64,000 bases of DNA from Auritidibacter ignavus (GCF_003703835.1 NZ_RDQR01000001.1:248001-312000), one strand, 5' to 3'. Shown: positions 24,070 through 34,167, counted from the first letter of the stretch. The notes: generated by a model from the sequence alone, not told the origin. Made by a program: numbers and translations.

Positions 24070-25680
24070 CTACTCAACCGGGATACTAACCCGAGCCAAG
24101 GTGCCACGACCGCCGGGGGTTGCCAGTTGCCATGAGATTGTTCCGTGCAGGTCCGAGGCCACCAACGTGCGGATAATTTGTGTGCCCAGCCCTCCGGCAC
24201 TCGTCGCTGAGGTATGCTCCGGACGATCTGGACCGCGCGTGCCCTGGTAGCCGGGCCGGCCAGGACGACCCGAGTCTTCAATCTCGACGATCAGGTGCTC
24301 AACGGGTCGTGATGTGAGCTCGGTTCCGGGCAAATTTTCCGGGATTTGGGTGCTGTAGTAGGCCCGGAACCATACCGTTCCCCCCAGTTCGGAGTCGAGG
24401 CCGTGTTCCACCGCATTGGTGGCAAGCTCGTTGACGATCAATGCCAGCGGGGTGGCCAGTTCACTCGAGAGTTGCCCGAAGGCCGTGGAGATTTCGGTGT
24501 GGATGTCCCGCCCGGTGTTAGCGATGTCTACCGCCATCGTGAATTGTTGGGAGAGCAACTCGTCCATGTCGATGCGACGATCCACCGATTGTGACAGGGT
24601 TTCGTGAACCCGGGCAATGGTATCAACCCGCCCCATGGCTAGTAGCAACTCATGTTTGGCTTCCGGGGAGGTCATGCGACGTGATTGCATGCGTAACAGC
24701 GACCCGACGGTCTGCAGATTATTCTTCACCCGGTGGTGGATTTCCTTAATGGTCGCGTCCTTACCGATCAGCTGTCGATCACGATGGCGCAGTTCGGTGA
24801 CGTCTCGAATGAGTAATACGGCGGCATAACGCTCTCGGTGTCGATCTCGTAGCGGGATCGACCGTATCGACAGAGACACTTTTCGAGTTTCGATCTCTGT
24901 GGTCTCCGTGCTGACACCATAAAGAACGCTAGGTAGCAGGTGGTCGGTGTGGCCTCGCGGGGGCAGGTAGTCGGTCACGACGCGGGAAAGTTGTCGGCCT
25001 TCCAGCGGTTGCCGGATTCCGAGTTTCCGGAGCCCGGACACTGCGTTCGGCGAGATGAAGTTAACGAGGCCTTGGGCGTCTAATCGAATCATCCCGTCAC
25101 CGACCCTGAGATCTGACAACGATGGCCCATGGCGTTGATCGGGTTCTGGCCACAGTCCCCTGGAGATCATCATTAATAAATCTTGGGCCGACCGGTGGTA
25201 GGCCTGTTCCAGCCGGGAAGAATGACGTTGTCGCGCGAGGTTCTTGTGCACCGACAGCACGGCCAGTACCTCGTCGCCGTCGACCACCGGCCAGACCGTG
25301 ACGCCAAGAGCTGCCGAGCCTTGCAGTTGTTCGGATCCGTTGACGGGGATGCCGGTGCGCAGCACCTGCATCAGCAACGGCTGAAGTCCGGTGCGTGGGG
25401 CGGAGCCGATCAGATCGCGGATCAGCGTGGTTTGGGCGGTGAAGGGGCGGGCTTGGGCTGCTGCCACAAAGTCTGCTTGGTCGGGTTTTCCCGTCGCATC
25501 CCGGGTGTTAATACTCGGGAGCCAGAGGACCAGGTCAGAGAAGGCGAGATCGGAGAGGATCTGCCAGTCCCGAGGTAGCCGGCTGACCGCGGGTGGCAGT
25601 CGCAGAGCCGCCGTATCCGGGCCAGCCGAGGCCGGTGGCTGGGCACGATCAGATCGGTCGGGGTACCGTTCGTGGTGCAT
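24070..25680 (-). CDS. Cytoplasmic sensor histidine kinase of the PdtaS type
   Basis: The 536-residue kinase lacks membrane segments. It contains a GAF-like N-terminal domain (about 40-180), a PAS domain (about 190-300), a HisKA_2 phosphoacceptor region with EIHHRVKNNLQTVGSLL (His near 316) and a C-terminal HATPase domain with NELATNAVEHG. This matches PdtaS of mycobacteria, which signals to PdtaR, an ANTAR-type antiterminator that acts on mRNA. No PdtaR gene is visible beside it. It is cotranscribed with nothing obvious; a palindromic terminator separates it from the upstream gene's 3' end. Confidence 0.88.
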   Translation of the reverse strand: MHHERYPDRSDRAQPPASAGPDTAALRLPPAVSRLPRDWQILSDLAFSDLVLWLPSINTRDATGKPDQADFVAAAQARPFTAQTTLIRDLIGSAPRTGLQPLLMQVLRTGIPVNGSEQLQGSAALGVTVWPVVDGDEVLAVLSVHKNLARQRHSSRLEQAYHRSAQDLLMMISRGLWPEPDQRHGPSLSDLRVGDGMIRLDAQGLVNFISPNAVSGLRKLGIRQPLEGRQLSRVVTDYLPPRGHTDHLLPSVLYGVSTETTEIETRKVSLSIRSIPLRDRHRERYAAVLLIRDVTELRHRDRQLIGKDATIKEIHHRVKNNLQTVGSLLRMQSRRMTSPEAKHELLLAMGRVDTIARVHETLSQSVDRRIDMDELLSQQFTMAVDIANTGRDIHTEISTAFGQLSSELATPLALIVNELATNAVEHGLDSELGGTVWFRAYYSTQIPENLPGTELTSRPVEHLIVEIEDSGRPGRPGYQGTRGPDRPEHTSATSAGGLGTQIIRTLVASDLHGTISWQLATPGGRGTLARVSIPVE

Positions 25681-25733
25681 GATGCCAGCCTAGCGGGACG
25701 CGACGACGCCCCGGGAACCAAGACCGAAACGCA

Positions 25734-25771
25734 CACTGGTCAGCCCCACCGACGGGCGGGGCTGACCAGTG
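25734..25771. terminator. Hairpin after NAD-glutamate dehydrogenase
   Basis: Perfect 14-base arms (CACTGGTCAGCCCC and GGGGCTGACCAGTG) enclose a 10-base loop 43 bases after the gdh stop codon. The T-run is weak, but the stem is very stable. Confidence 0.65.
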
Positions 25772-25813
25772 GTGGCGTGTCACACCGAACCGGGGCGGAC
25801 TCGGGGAGTACTC

Positions 25814-28800
25814 CTAGACGATCAGGGTCCGCAAACGGTGCAGAACCACCGTGAGCATCGCCAGGTCGGTGTGCTCGCCTTCTTCGGGTTGCAACTGCGC
25901 TCTGATTTCGTCGAAGAAGCCCTTGACACGGTGCACACGCCGCTTGTGGTGGGCCCGCCAGTCTTCCACGGCAGCTGAGACCTCTTCGTGGGTGTCGTAG
26001 GTGAACGCCTCGGCGGTCTGTTCCACGATGACCGAGGCCAAATCTGACAGCCACCCGTAGAGGTCTTCACGGATGGAGACGCGGGCTAGGGCATCCCAGC
26101 GGGTCCGGCGGGACAGATCGGTGATCAACTCCAGTAGCTTCTCAGCGTCGAAGTAATCCTGACCGTGGAAGTAGACCCGTGCGATACCGGCAGGATCCTG
26201 ATCGAACCGGTCGGCAATGCCGGCGATATCCAACAAACTGTAGGATTCGAACAGGGTTGCCACGGTCTCTGCCAATTCGTCGCCGACGCCAGCCTCGCGG
26301 AGTTTCGTAGCACGGCTGGTGGCCGCCTGATGCATATCGCCGGTGAGCAACTGCCCGATCTTTGGTTGGACGGCTGCCACGGTGTCCTGGAACCGTTCAA
26401 TACGGGAGTGCATCGGCTCGGTGGTGAGCTGGTGGTGGATCAGCCAACGCATCAGCCGGTCGGTGAGCCGGCGGACATCTTGCAACATCTGCATCCGCAC
26501 CCGGTGGTCCAGCGTGGCGGGAAGATCATTGATCTGTTGTTGCAGGGCCGGTAGCTGGTAGATTTCTTCGGCGACGATGAAGGCGCGTACCAGGGTCGAC
26601 AGGTCCGCGGCGGTTTCTTCCTCGGCCCGGAAGATGACGGTGATGCCGCCGGAATCGATGACGTGGTTGGCTAGGCGGGTGGCGATGATCTGGGCACCCA
26701 GCGGGTGTTGCAGGATCGCATTCTCACCGGTTTCTTGTAGCCGTTCGGGGAAATAGCGCACCAGCCACCGGCTGAACCAGGGATCGGTGACGATATCGGT
26801 TTCCTGTAGCTGCCGTGCCAGGGTGTTCTTGGCGTACGCCAGCAGGATGGACAGTTCTGGAGTGTAGACCGGTTTGCCGTCCTTCAACCGCTGGTTCAGT
26901 GTGGCATGGGAGGGGATTGATTCCAGCTCGCGGTTGAGCCCACCGTGCTCTTCCAACCAGCTCACATACCGGATCAGTGCTGGCATCCAGTTCAGGCTGA
27001 GCGATTCTTCCACGCGAAGCAACCGGTTCTGGCTGGCGTTGGTGTCTAGCACCAGGTGCCCGACCTCATCAGTCATCGAGGCCAGCAACTCCTCGCGATC
27101 CTCAGCTGTCAAATCCCCGGAGGCGATCATGTTCTCCAGCAGGATCTTGATGTTCACCTCGTGATCGGAGGCATCCACACCCGCGGAGTTGTCTACCGCG
27201 TCAGTGTTGACGCGCACGCCGTGGGCGGCAGCTTCCACGCGGCCGGCCTGGGTTGCACCCAGGTTTCCGCCTTCACCGATGATGCGTGCCCGAACCTGGG
27301 AACCGTTGATACGGATCACGTCATTGGCACGGTCCCCGACGTCCTCACTGGTTTCGGACTCGGCCTTGATGTAGGTTCCGATACCGCCGTTGTAGAGCAG
27401 GTCAACCGGTGCCTGGAGGATATAGTGAATCAACTCCTCTCCGGACGCCGAGGTCACCGATTCCTCCAGGCCCAGGGCTTCACGCATCTGCTCGGTAATC
27501 TCAATGGACTTCGACCCGCGGTCGAAGACGCCACCACCGGCGGAAATCAGGTCGCGATCGTAATCAGCCCACGTCGAACGAGGGGTGTCATACAGCCGGC
27601 GACGCTCAGTGTAGGACGCCTCGGGGTCCGGGTTGGGGTCAATAAAGATGTGCAGGTGGTTGAACGCTGCGATGAGCTTCAGATGCTGCGATCGTAGCAG
27701 TCCGTTACCGAACACGTCACCGGACATATCACCGATTCCGACCACGGTGATCGGGTCGTGATCGGCATCTAGCTCCAGAGCAGCAGCATGGGAGCGTACG
27801 GACTCCCAGGCACCACGGGCGGTAATACCCATTTGCTTGTGGTCGTAGCCGACCGACCCGCCGGAGGCAAAGGCATCGGCCAGCCAGAATCCGTATTCCG
27901 CCGAAATGGCGTTCGCTGTATCGGAGAAGGATGCGGTGCCCTTATCGGCAGCCACCACCAGGTATGGGTCGGTGCCGTCGTGGCGGATCACCCGCTCTGG
28001 GGTGATCACCGTGGTCTCTTCGGCGCCTAACTGCTGGTTATCGGTAAGATCCAGCAGACCGCGGATGAAGGTCTGATAGGCATCACGACCGGCTTCGAAC
28101 CAGGCATTACGGTTTTGGGACGGATCCGGCAGACCGTGGGCAAAGAACCCGCCCTTGGCGCCAGCCGGGACGATCACGCCGTTTTTGACCTGCTGAGTTT
28201 GCACCAGGCCGAGGACTTCGGTGCGGAAATCTTCAGCGCGGTCCGACCAGCGCAGACCACCGCGGGCAATCTTGTCGTAGCGCAGGTGGGTACCAGAAAC
28301 CTGGGGGCTGTGGACCCAGATCTCGAAGGCCGGGCGCGGTTGTGGAGCGAAGTTGATCCGTTGCGGCAGGATCTTAAAGCTCAAGCGAGGGCCACCACGA
28401 GCCGCCGAGGAGTTGTGGGGATCCAAGTAGGCATTGGTCCGAACGGTAGCGTCGATCACGGTGATGAAGGCCCGCAAAATACGGTCGGCGTCCAGACTGG
28501 CGACATCGTCCAGGGATGCTAAGACCTTGTCCCGGGCCTGCTCGGTGGCCTCCACCCGGGCCTGACTGGCCTCCCCGTCGCTTTCTTCGCCTTCAGCTTC
28601 GGTTGCTTGCGGGTCGAACTTGGTGGCGAATAGTTCCACCAGACCGCTGGTTGCCACCGGGTTGTTCAGCAGGGTGGTGGCCACCAACTCGAGCGAGGAG
28701 GGGAATGACAGCTGACGCAGGTAGTGGGCGTAGGCGCGCAGGATGGCGACTTGGCCCAGTGGCAGTCCGAGTTCAATACCCAGTCGGTTGAACCCATCGG

Positions 28801-30724
28801 AAGAGTTGGTGCCGATCAGCGTGGCCGCTGCGGTTTCTTCCAGCAGGCTGGCCACCACGGTCAGGTCGAGTTCGTGTTCGGCCTGGACCCCCAAGTCGTA
28901 GAGGAAGAACTCGCGTTGATCACTCGGGCTGATCATGAACGGGTATTCGTCAATGACGCGTAGCCCCATATCGCGGAAGACCGGGAGCACATCCGAGAGG
29001 TCTTTAGACTCTTTGGAGTAGATCTTCACCCGCGCCTGCGAGCTATCGGAAGCATCCGGGATGGCATAGACCGTGGGTTCGTTATCGTTCAGGGCGGTGA
29101 ACCGGGAGATGTCCTCCAGTGCGTCTTCGACCTCGTAGCGGACTCGGTATCCGGGAGGGAAGGCCTCGTCCCAGATCTGAGCTGCATCAACGCCGCTCTC
29201 TTCGCCGAAGACGGCCACGGCTTCTATATCAATGCCTTCTTTCCACGACCGGATGGCCTGAGCCAAGTCGTGGCGCAATTGGCTCATGTCCAGCGATTCC
29301 ACGACGCCAGTGTCCTGGTACTGGCTGGCAATTTTGATTCGGAAGGTGACCCGAGCCAATACTGCCTCGCCGAGGAGCACCTGGTATTCAAGGGATTCAC
29401 CGTGCAGGACATCCATCAAGATGTTCTGGATGCGCTTGCGCACTGAGGTGTTGTAGCGGTCTTTGGGCAAATACACCATAGCCCGGGCGTAGCGTCCGAA
29501 AGGATCCTGATGGACATAAACGGCACTACGACGTCGCTGGCCGATATGCAGAACAGATTCCAAAGTTGCCCAAACCTGTTCTGACCCGGACTGCAAGAGC
29601 TCTTCGCGAGGGTAGGTCTCCAGATGGTCCAGCAATTGCTGTTCCGAGTGGGAGTGGGGACCGAATCCTGAAAGCCGCACCACTGCCCGCGCTGTTTCAC
29701 GAGCGACAGGTAGCTCCTGAACCGGGGTGGTACGAATTTTCGCGGTGAACAAACCAATAAACCGGTTCTCTCCGGTCACCTTACCGTTCTCGTCGTAGGT
29801 CTTGATGGCCACGTAGTCCATCGGAACCTGGTTCTGCACCCGCGAGACGGCGTTCGTTTTCGTCACGATCAGCGGATTGGGTACCTGGATCTGTTGCTGA
29901 CCGGACTGGGTCAGCGGCCGCCTTCCCGTTCCTTGACGTCGCGACAGGACACCGAGGCTGTTGGCACTCTCCCCGGCCAGCACCACGTCGCCATCGGCGG
30001 TGTGTTCCAGATCGTAGCGACGGTATCCCTGGAAAATGAATCCGCCCTTGACCATCCATTCCAGCAGTGCTGCCGTCTCATCGACACCACTTGTTGAAGT
30101 CGGTGCCTGCTGACGGAGTTGGTCAGCAACCTGTAGCGCCTGGGTCCGCATTTTTTCCTGGTCCCGAGCGACCAGCGAGACGTCTTCCAGACTGTCCGAC
30201 AACTGTTGCTCCAGCTCTGCAACTTCCTGTTCGTCAACCTTTTCGTAAAGCCGGATGCTCATCCAGGACTCGATACTGACCGTGGTTCCTTTCGGACCCA
30301 GCAATGCGTCGGATGCGATGTTTTCGGCTGTTTCACCGCTGAGGCGGGGACCGGTGCTAGGAACCGGGAACACGGACTGCAACTCAGCTGTCTCAGCGTC
30401 ACGGTGCACGATGAACATTGGGTGGTTGATCAGCTCAATCCCGTGGCCGGAGCCACTGAGCACCGCGGTCACCGAATCCACCAGGAACTGCATATCCTGT
30501 TGGACCACGTACACTGTGGTGACGTGTCCCGCATTGTGAATGTCAACGCTGGCCTCGTGCGCGGGACGAGCCATAGCGAGCTCGAGGTGGTGGTCCAGAA
30601 TCGAGCGGGCATCAGCATCGCCCAGTTTCTCTCGGTCCTCTGCTGAGAGATCATGAAAATAGGCTTGTGCGAGTTCTTCCGTTCCGGTGGACTCCTTTGT
30701 CCACAGCGGTTGTGTCCGAGTCAT
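25814..30724 (-). CDS. gdh: Large NAD-specific glutamate dehydrogenase (GDH-180 type)
   Basis: This enzyme of 1636 residues oxidises glutamate to 2-oxoglutarate and ammonium with NAD+. Its size and its divergent N- and C-terminal domains fit the GDH-180 class known from Streptomyces and mycobacteria. The N-terminal half holds ACT-like regulatory segments. The catalytic core (about 760-1190) includes KIARGGLRWSDRAEDFRTEVLGL, VPAGAKGGFF, and the dinucleotide-binding VVGIGDMSGDVFGNGLL. The ATG at 30724 follows AGAGGA. In mycobacteria this enzyme is controlled by the FHA protein GarA; no GarA gene is in the window. Confidence 0.96.
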   Translation of the reverse strand: MTRTQPLWTKESTGTEELAQAYFHDLSAEDREKLGDADARSILDHHLELAMARPAHEASVDIHNAGHVTTVYVVQQDMQFLVDSVTAVLSGSGHGIELINHPMFIVHRDAETAELQSVFPVPSTGPRLSGETAENIASDALLGPKGTTVSIESWMSIRLYEKVDEQEVAELEQQLSDSLEDVSLVARDQEKMRTQALQVADQLRQQAPTSTSGVDETAALLEWMVKGGFIFQGYRRYDLEHTADGDVVLAGESANSLGVLSRRQGTGRRPLTQSGQQQIQVPNPLIVTKTNAVSRVQNQVPMDYVAIKTYDENGKVTGENRFIGLFTAKIRTTPVQELPVARETARAVVRLSGFGPHSHSEQQLLDHLETYPREELLQSGSEQVWATLESVLHIGQRRRSAVYVHQDPFGRYARAMVYLPKDRYNTSVRKRIQNILMDVLHGESLEYQVLLGEAVLARVTFRIKIASQYQDTGVVESLDMSQLRHDLAQAIRSWKEGIDIEAVAVFGEESGVDAAQIWDEAFPPGYRVRYEVEDALEDISRFTALNDNEPTVYAIPDASDSSQARVKIYSKESKDLSDVLPVFRDMGLRVIDEYPFMISPSDQREFFLYDLGVQAEHELDLTVVASLLEETAAATLIGTNSSDGFNRLGIELGLPLGQVAILRAYAHYLRQLSFPSSLELVATTLLNNPVATSGLVELFATKFDPQATEAEGEESDGEASQARVEATEQARDKVLASLDDVASLDADRILRAFITVIDATVRTNAYLDPHNSSAARGGPRLSFKILPQRINFAPQPRPAFEIWVHSPQVSGTHLRYDKIARGGLRWSDRAEDFRTEVLGLVQTQQVKNGVIVPAGAKGGFFAHGLPDPSQNRNAWFEAGRDAYQTFIRGLLDLTDNQQLGAEETTVITPERVIRHDGTDPYLVVAADKGTASFSDTANAISAEYGFWLADAFASGGSVGYDHKQMGITARGAWESVRSHAAALELDADHDPITVVGIGDMSGDVFGNGLLRSQHLKLIAAFNHLHIFIDPNPDPEASYTERRRLYDTPRSTWADYDRDLISAGGGVFDRGSKSIEITEQMREALGLEESVTSASGEELIHYILQAPVDLLYNGGIGTYIKAESETSEDVGDRANDVIRINGSQVRARIIGEGGNLGATQAGRVEAAAHGVRVNTDAVDNSAGVDASDHEVNIKILLENMIASGDLTAEDREELLASMTDEVGHLVLDTNASQNRLLRVEESLSLNWMPALIRYVSWLEEHGGLNRELESIPSHATLNQRLKDGKPVYTPELSILLAYAKNTLARQLQETDIVTDPWFSRWLVRYFPERLQETGENAILQHPLGAQIIATRLANHVIDSGGITVIFRAEEETAADLSTLVRAFIVAEEIYQLPALQQQINDLPATLDHRVRMQMLQDVRRLTDRLMRWLIHHQLTTEPMHSRIERFQDTVAAVQPKIGQLLTGDMHQAATSRATKLREAGVGDELAETVATLFESYSLLDIAGIADRFDQDPAGIARVYFHGQDYFDAEKLLELITDLSRRTRWDALARVSIREDLYGWLSDLASVIVEQTAEAFTYDTHEEVSAAVEDWRAHHKRRVHRVKGFFDEIRAQLQPEEGEHTDLAMLTVVLHRLRTLIV

Positions 30725-30780
30725 TCAGTCCTCTATCAATAGAACGGGTCTGGTCTTTCACCGGCTCTGACCGGTCGAGA

Positions 30781-30808
30781 AAGATGGTCACGCCTTTGCA
30801 ACCATCTT
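30781..30808 (-). terminator. Possible terminator after the CpaE-like gene
   Basis: Perfect 8-base arms (AAGATGGT/ACCATCTT) enclose a 12-base loop, followed on the minus strand by TTTCTC. It lies between the end of the CpaE-like gene and the start of gdh on the same strand. Confidence 0.4.
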
Positions 30809-30881
30809 CCACCCTAGAGAGTTCTCTCAGCCGATGAAAGACTCCATGGAAGGCATATCCCGGATGAGAAAGATTTCTCAG

Positions 30882-32420
30882 CTAACGGCGATGACGGGCC
30901 CGCCGGAGTTGCCGACGGGTCCGGGGTTGGTCTATATGGTCCTGGTTCTCCTGGTGTCTGCACTGCCCCGCTTCGGGAGCGTGGGAGTCCGAGGCAAACA
31001 GTACATGGTGTCTCCCCGCTTCCGGCGAGAACTGCTGTTGCCGATGCTGAGCTTGATGGTGAGTGTGTTGTCGCGAGCGCGAGTCAGGCGGTTGTGGCGA
31101 CAGCCGACGCGCGAGTTCGTTTACCGCGCGTCGCAACGGCGACTTCGGAGCGACTTCGATCAGTGCCTGCCCCCGCAATAAGGCGGTACGACACTGCTGG
31201 GGTTGATCCGGCAAGAAAACCTCCAGCTTCAGCTGCGGCCCAAAACGTTGCCACACCTCGGTGATGCCTCGTTTCGGGTTGAATCCAGAACTGGCCGAAC
31301 TGACCTGGTTGAGCACTGGAATCACCTCCCCGGAAATCTGCTTTTCGCCGATCTGCTCAATCCCGCCGATCAAGCGCGGTAGCCCAATTGGGTCGGCGGT
31401 CCCGACCGCGACGACGGTGTCGGCGGCGTGGATGGCACTCAGCGTGGCTGCATGACGTTGTGGGGCCGGAATGTCGAAGCTGAGCTCCTCATCTTCTTCC
31501 AGCCCGAATCCGGCATCGATCACTACCAGGTCCCAGCCGCTTCGGGCCTGGGCAAAGATTGTCTGCAAGGAGCTGGGGCGCAACTCTGCCCACCGGTCCG
31601 GTCGTGTCAGGCCGGTTAACACGTCGAGATACTGACCGCCCACACCGACCCTGTGGCAATGCGATCTGAGTTCCTCGACGCTCAGCCGGTGATGCTCAGC
31701 CGCTCGCGAGGCCTGAGCAATTCCGGCCGAGTCGTCTAATAACCCCAGCATGGTGGCCACACTGGCGCCGTGGGTGTCGGCATCGATCAGCAGCACGTGT
31801 TTGCCCCATGTCGTCAGTTCTACGGCCAAGTTGACCGCAACCGTGCTACGTCCCACGCCACCGTGTGGCCCCCACACGGCGATGACGTTCCCGGCCTGAC
31901 ACCTCGCCCCGTAACCCAGGTCCTCTGGGTGCTCCTGCTGGCCTGGATCCGTCTGGTGCGTTACACCACTGGTGGGATCCGTTTGCAATAAGGCTCGCAA
32001 TGCGTGGTCGGTGGCATCGCGGGATTCATGAGGTCTCAAGGGTTCGGTATCGCGTGCCCGTGGCAAGGTGGGCTGGAGGTTCTGAATCCATTCGATCAGT
32101 TCTTCACCGGTGGTTTCGGCCCTGATGACCTGAATGTCTAAGGCTTGGAGCCGGTGACGCTCGGCGGGCATATCGCAAACCACTCCCCAGCGCAGATGTT
32201 CCATCCCCGACTCGGCGAAAGCGTCGGTGGTTTCCAGACCCACCTCGTGATAATCCTCGGCGATCAGTGCCACATCGATCATCCCACTACGGGCCAGGGC
32301 AATCAGTTCGGCCACCGATCGGCACCGGTGAGAGACCATCACCTCAGATTGCATTGACTCAATCGCGGCGATGTGATCGAAACGGGCTGAAAAAGTCGTG
32401 GCAACACGCACAGCAGTCAT
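30882..32420 (-). CDS. CpaE/MinD-like P-loop ATPase
   Basis: The 512-residue product has an N-terminal receiver-like region (about 1-110), a linker, and a MinD/ParA ATPase domain starting at VIAVWGPHGGVGRSTVAVNLAVEL (shown in part: GPHGGVGRST near 183-192). The deviant Walker A carries Arg where the signature Lys before Ser/Thr is expected, but keeps the Gly-rich loop; Walker B is LVVIDAGFG. CpaE proteins help position Tad pilus machines. The last 80 residues are Gln/His/Arg-rich. I place the start at the ATG at 32420 (TAGGA six bases upstream), seven bases after the stop of the CpaB-like gene. Confidence 0.82.
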   Translation of the reverse strand: MTAVRVATTFSARFDHIAAIESMQSEVMVSHRCRSVAELIALARSGMIDVALIAEDYHEVGLETTDAFAESGMEHLRWGVVCDMPAERHRLQALDIQVIRAETTGEELIEWIQNLQPTLPRARDTEPLRPHESRDATDHALRALLQTDPTSGVTHQTDPGQQEHPEDLGYGARCQAGNVIAVWGPHGGVGRSTVAVNLAVELTTWGKHVLLIDADTHGASVATMLGLLDDSAGIAQASRAAEHHRLSVEELRSHCHRVGVGGQYLDVLTGLTRPDRWAELRPSSLQTIFAQARSGWDLVVIDAGFGLEEDEELSFDIPAPQRHAATLSAIHAADTVVAVGTADPIGLPRLIGGIEQIGEKQISGEVIPVLNQVSSASSGFNPKRGITEVWQRFGPQLKLEVFLPDQPQQCRTALLRGQALIEVAPKSPLRRAVNELARRLSPQPPDSRSRQHTHHQAQHRQQQFSPEAGRHHVLFASDSHAPEAGQCRHQENQDHIDQPRTRRQLRRARHRR

Positions 32421-32427
32421 CGTGTTC

Positions 32428-33075
32428 CTACCGTTCGTTACCTGGGCTAGCCGGGACGATGCTGATCTTGGCTGAAGCTGCCTGGGCATCAATGATGGCT
32501 GGTAATTGCTCAGGAGTGAGCAAGACATAGACCGTCAGCGTGGAAGAGGCACCTAACCCACTGCGTTGGTCCTCGACAGCGACAACCTCGGCGGACTCAG
32601 CGGTGAGCTCGGCGTTGGTATACCCTTGGCGTTGGTCGTCTGGCTGGGACACCCATAAGTCGACTCGGGAGCCAGGTTGCACGGCATCGGGGACATCTTC
32701 CGCAGTCCGAATAGCGAACTGCTGGCGATCTTCCGGGTCGTGTTCCGAGACCGTAGCACGGGGTAAGAACTCGCCCTGACGAATCGTGGAGGTTACTGCA
32801 AAAGTCTCCGGTAACGGCTCATCGGCCGACCAGTAGTGTCCATCTGCTTCCGACAAATGCGCCTGCACCACGGTAAAATTCTCAGCGGTGATCGGTTCAC
32901 CGGGTGCTGCGTCAGCCGAGGCGGCCCAGTACCCCTGCCGAGAGTCTGTCGCCTGCACCACAAACACCATGGCGACCACTGATAAGACCACCAAGAGGAT
33001 GCCAATCACCAGTTTGGGGTCTTTGAATCCGGGACGTCGGATCCGCGCTGCGATGGGGCGAGGGTCTGTGGCCAT
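32428..33075 (-). CDS. SAF-domain membrane protein, CpaB/RcpC-like
   Basis: The 215-residue protein has a basic cytoplasmic start, one membrane helix (about 22-44) and a periplasmic-side SAF-type domain (about 55-200; QATDSRQGYWAASADAAPGE onward, then the IRQGEFLPRATVS turn). This is the layout of CpaB/RcpC proteins of Tad pilus systems. The ATG at 33075 gives MATDPRPIAARIRRPG. It is followed directly by the CpaE-like gene, so the pair forms an operon, about 17 kb from tadABC. Confidence 0.82.
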   Translation of the reverse strand: MATDPRPIAARIRRPGFKDPKLVIGILLVVLSVVAMVFVVQATDSRQGYWAASADAAPGEPITAENFTVVQAHLSEADGHYWSADEPLPETFAVTSTIRQGEFLPRATVSEHDPEDRQQFAIRTAEDVPDAVQPGSRVDLWVSQPDDQRQGYTNAELTAESAEVVAVEDQRSGLGASSTLTVYVLLTPEQLPAIIDAQAASAKISIVPASPGNER

Positions 33076-33345
33076 GGGGGTCTTTCTGTGTCTCGTCTCT
33101 TTCGATGCTGAGTCATGAGTTGGTGGGAGCAAAGAACCATTGGCATCTACGAGTACGAAAAACGATCATGCCGGTGCCGGCCCCCTGTCCACCGTAGGGA
33201 TTTATGTGACCGAATGCACTCAATGAGGGAAAAATGTGGACAATTCGCCTCGTCTATGACGCAACGTGTCACAATAGGAGCAACAGAGAGCGATCCTGTT
33301 TAGGGTCTTAAACCTCTAAAACGACTTCGCTGGAAAGGACGTGAC

Positions 33346-33564
33346 ATGCCACGCTTTCTGACCCTCCCAGATGTCGCTGAAGAGTTGCAGATTTCTGTCG
33401 GTGCCGCTCGCAACCTCGTCCAGAGTGGGGAACTCGAGGCATTTCAAATTGGGGGCCGCGGACAATGGCGGGTGGATTCAGAACGTTTTGAAGCGTTCAT
33501 CCAGCGGTTACACGACGAACAGCACGCCAAGATCGAAGAACAAAAGTCAGCTCACCAGAACTAA
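33346..33564 (+). CDS. BldC-like small HTH DNA-binding protein
   Basis: The 72-residue protein is a single MerR/excisionase-type helix-turn-helix domain (LTLPDVAEELQISVGAARNL) with a wing (GGRGQWRVDSERFEAFIQRL) and a short charged tail. This corresponds to the BldC family of developmental regulators in Actinobacteria, which bind direct repeats head to tail. The ATG follows AAAGGA. Actinobacteria often carry such a gene between the CpaE-like and secA regions. Targets are unknown. Confidence 0.85.
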   Translation: MPRFLTLPDVAEELQISVGAARNLVQSGELEAFQIGGRGQWRVDSERFEAFIQRLHDEQHAKIEEQKSAHQN

Positions 33565-33597
33565 CTGTCTGAGGCAGTACGTAATTGTCCTCGGCCA

Positions 33598-34167
33598 CTA
33601 TCGGTCGTCGAGAGCCACAGCAGACGTGGCGATCATTTGTATCTGGTCCACGGGAATCAGCCGTAGTCCCCGCACTGCAGGTCGCCTGCGGAATTCGTCT
33701 CGGGCATGTATGGCTACCTCGCAGTAGTCCTGTCCCACCCGATCGACCGTTCCTTCCACATAAATTCTTCCCCACCCGGCCGTGATAGACACCGGCTCTC
33801 GTCGACGCGCTAGTTGACGCAACACGCTCGTGAGTCGCGGTCCGCTTCGTAAGGTCGATTCCGGCGGTCGAGCTGTTCGCGTTTCTGCTTCCAGGCCCGC
33901 TATGGCGCGTTGCGGTATAACGACTGCACCGGACTGCGTCCGACCACCAATCCAGTCTGGACCAACTGAAGAGACCAACAGCCGCTGATGTTCTCCATCG
34001 GCAAATGTCATCTGCACTGTCTCTCCCCGGTGTCCTCTCAACCGGTCCGCAAAAGAGGTTTCCGCCCAGTGACCGCGCGTAAAATCAGCGGCCTCAGCAT
34101 CACGAACCTGCCGCAGTTCCACGCTCATTTGGTGTTCGAGATCAGCAAAAAATTCGTCCCAGCGCAT
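33598..34167 (-). CDS. Conserved actinobacterial protein of unknown function
   Basis: The 189-residue soluble protein begins MRWDEFFADLEHQ and has a helical N-terminus (about 1-40), two beta-rich segments (about 45-90 and 125-170) that could form small barrels, and an Arg-rich middle. I recognise no catalytic motif. Similar proteins, with the same MRWD start, sit beside BldC-like genes in Micrococcaceae as far as I recall. It is convergent with the BldC-like gene and divergent from the LysM gene. Confidence 0.72.
   Translation of the reverse strand: MRWDEFFADLEHQMSVELRQVRDAEAADFTRGHWAETSFADRLRGHRGETVQMTFADGEHQRLLVSSVGPDWIGGRTQSGAVVIPQRAIAGLEAETRTARPPESTLRSGPRLTSVLRQLARRREPVSITAGWGRIYVEGTVDRVGQDYCEVAIHARDEFRRRPAVRGLRLIPVDQIQMIATSAVALDDR

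Noticed and set aside
27056-27697. A 213-codon open frame on the plus strand opposite the NAD-glutamate dehydrogenase
   Set aside because: It is a shadow of the dehydrogenase catalytic core; several other long antisense frames occur in the same gene, which is typical of high-GC DNA.
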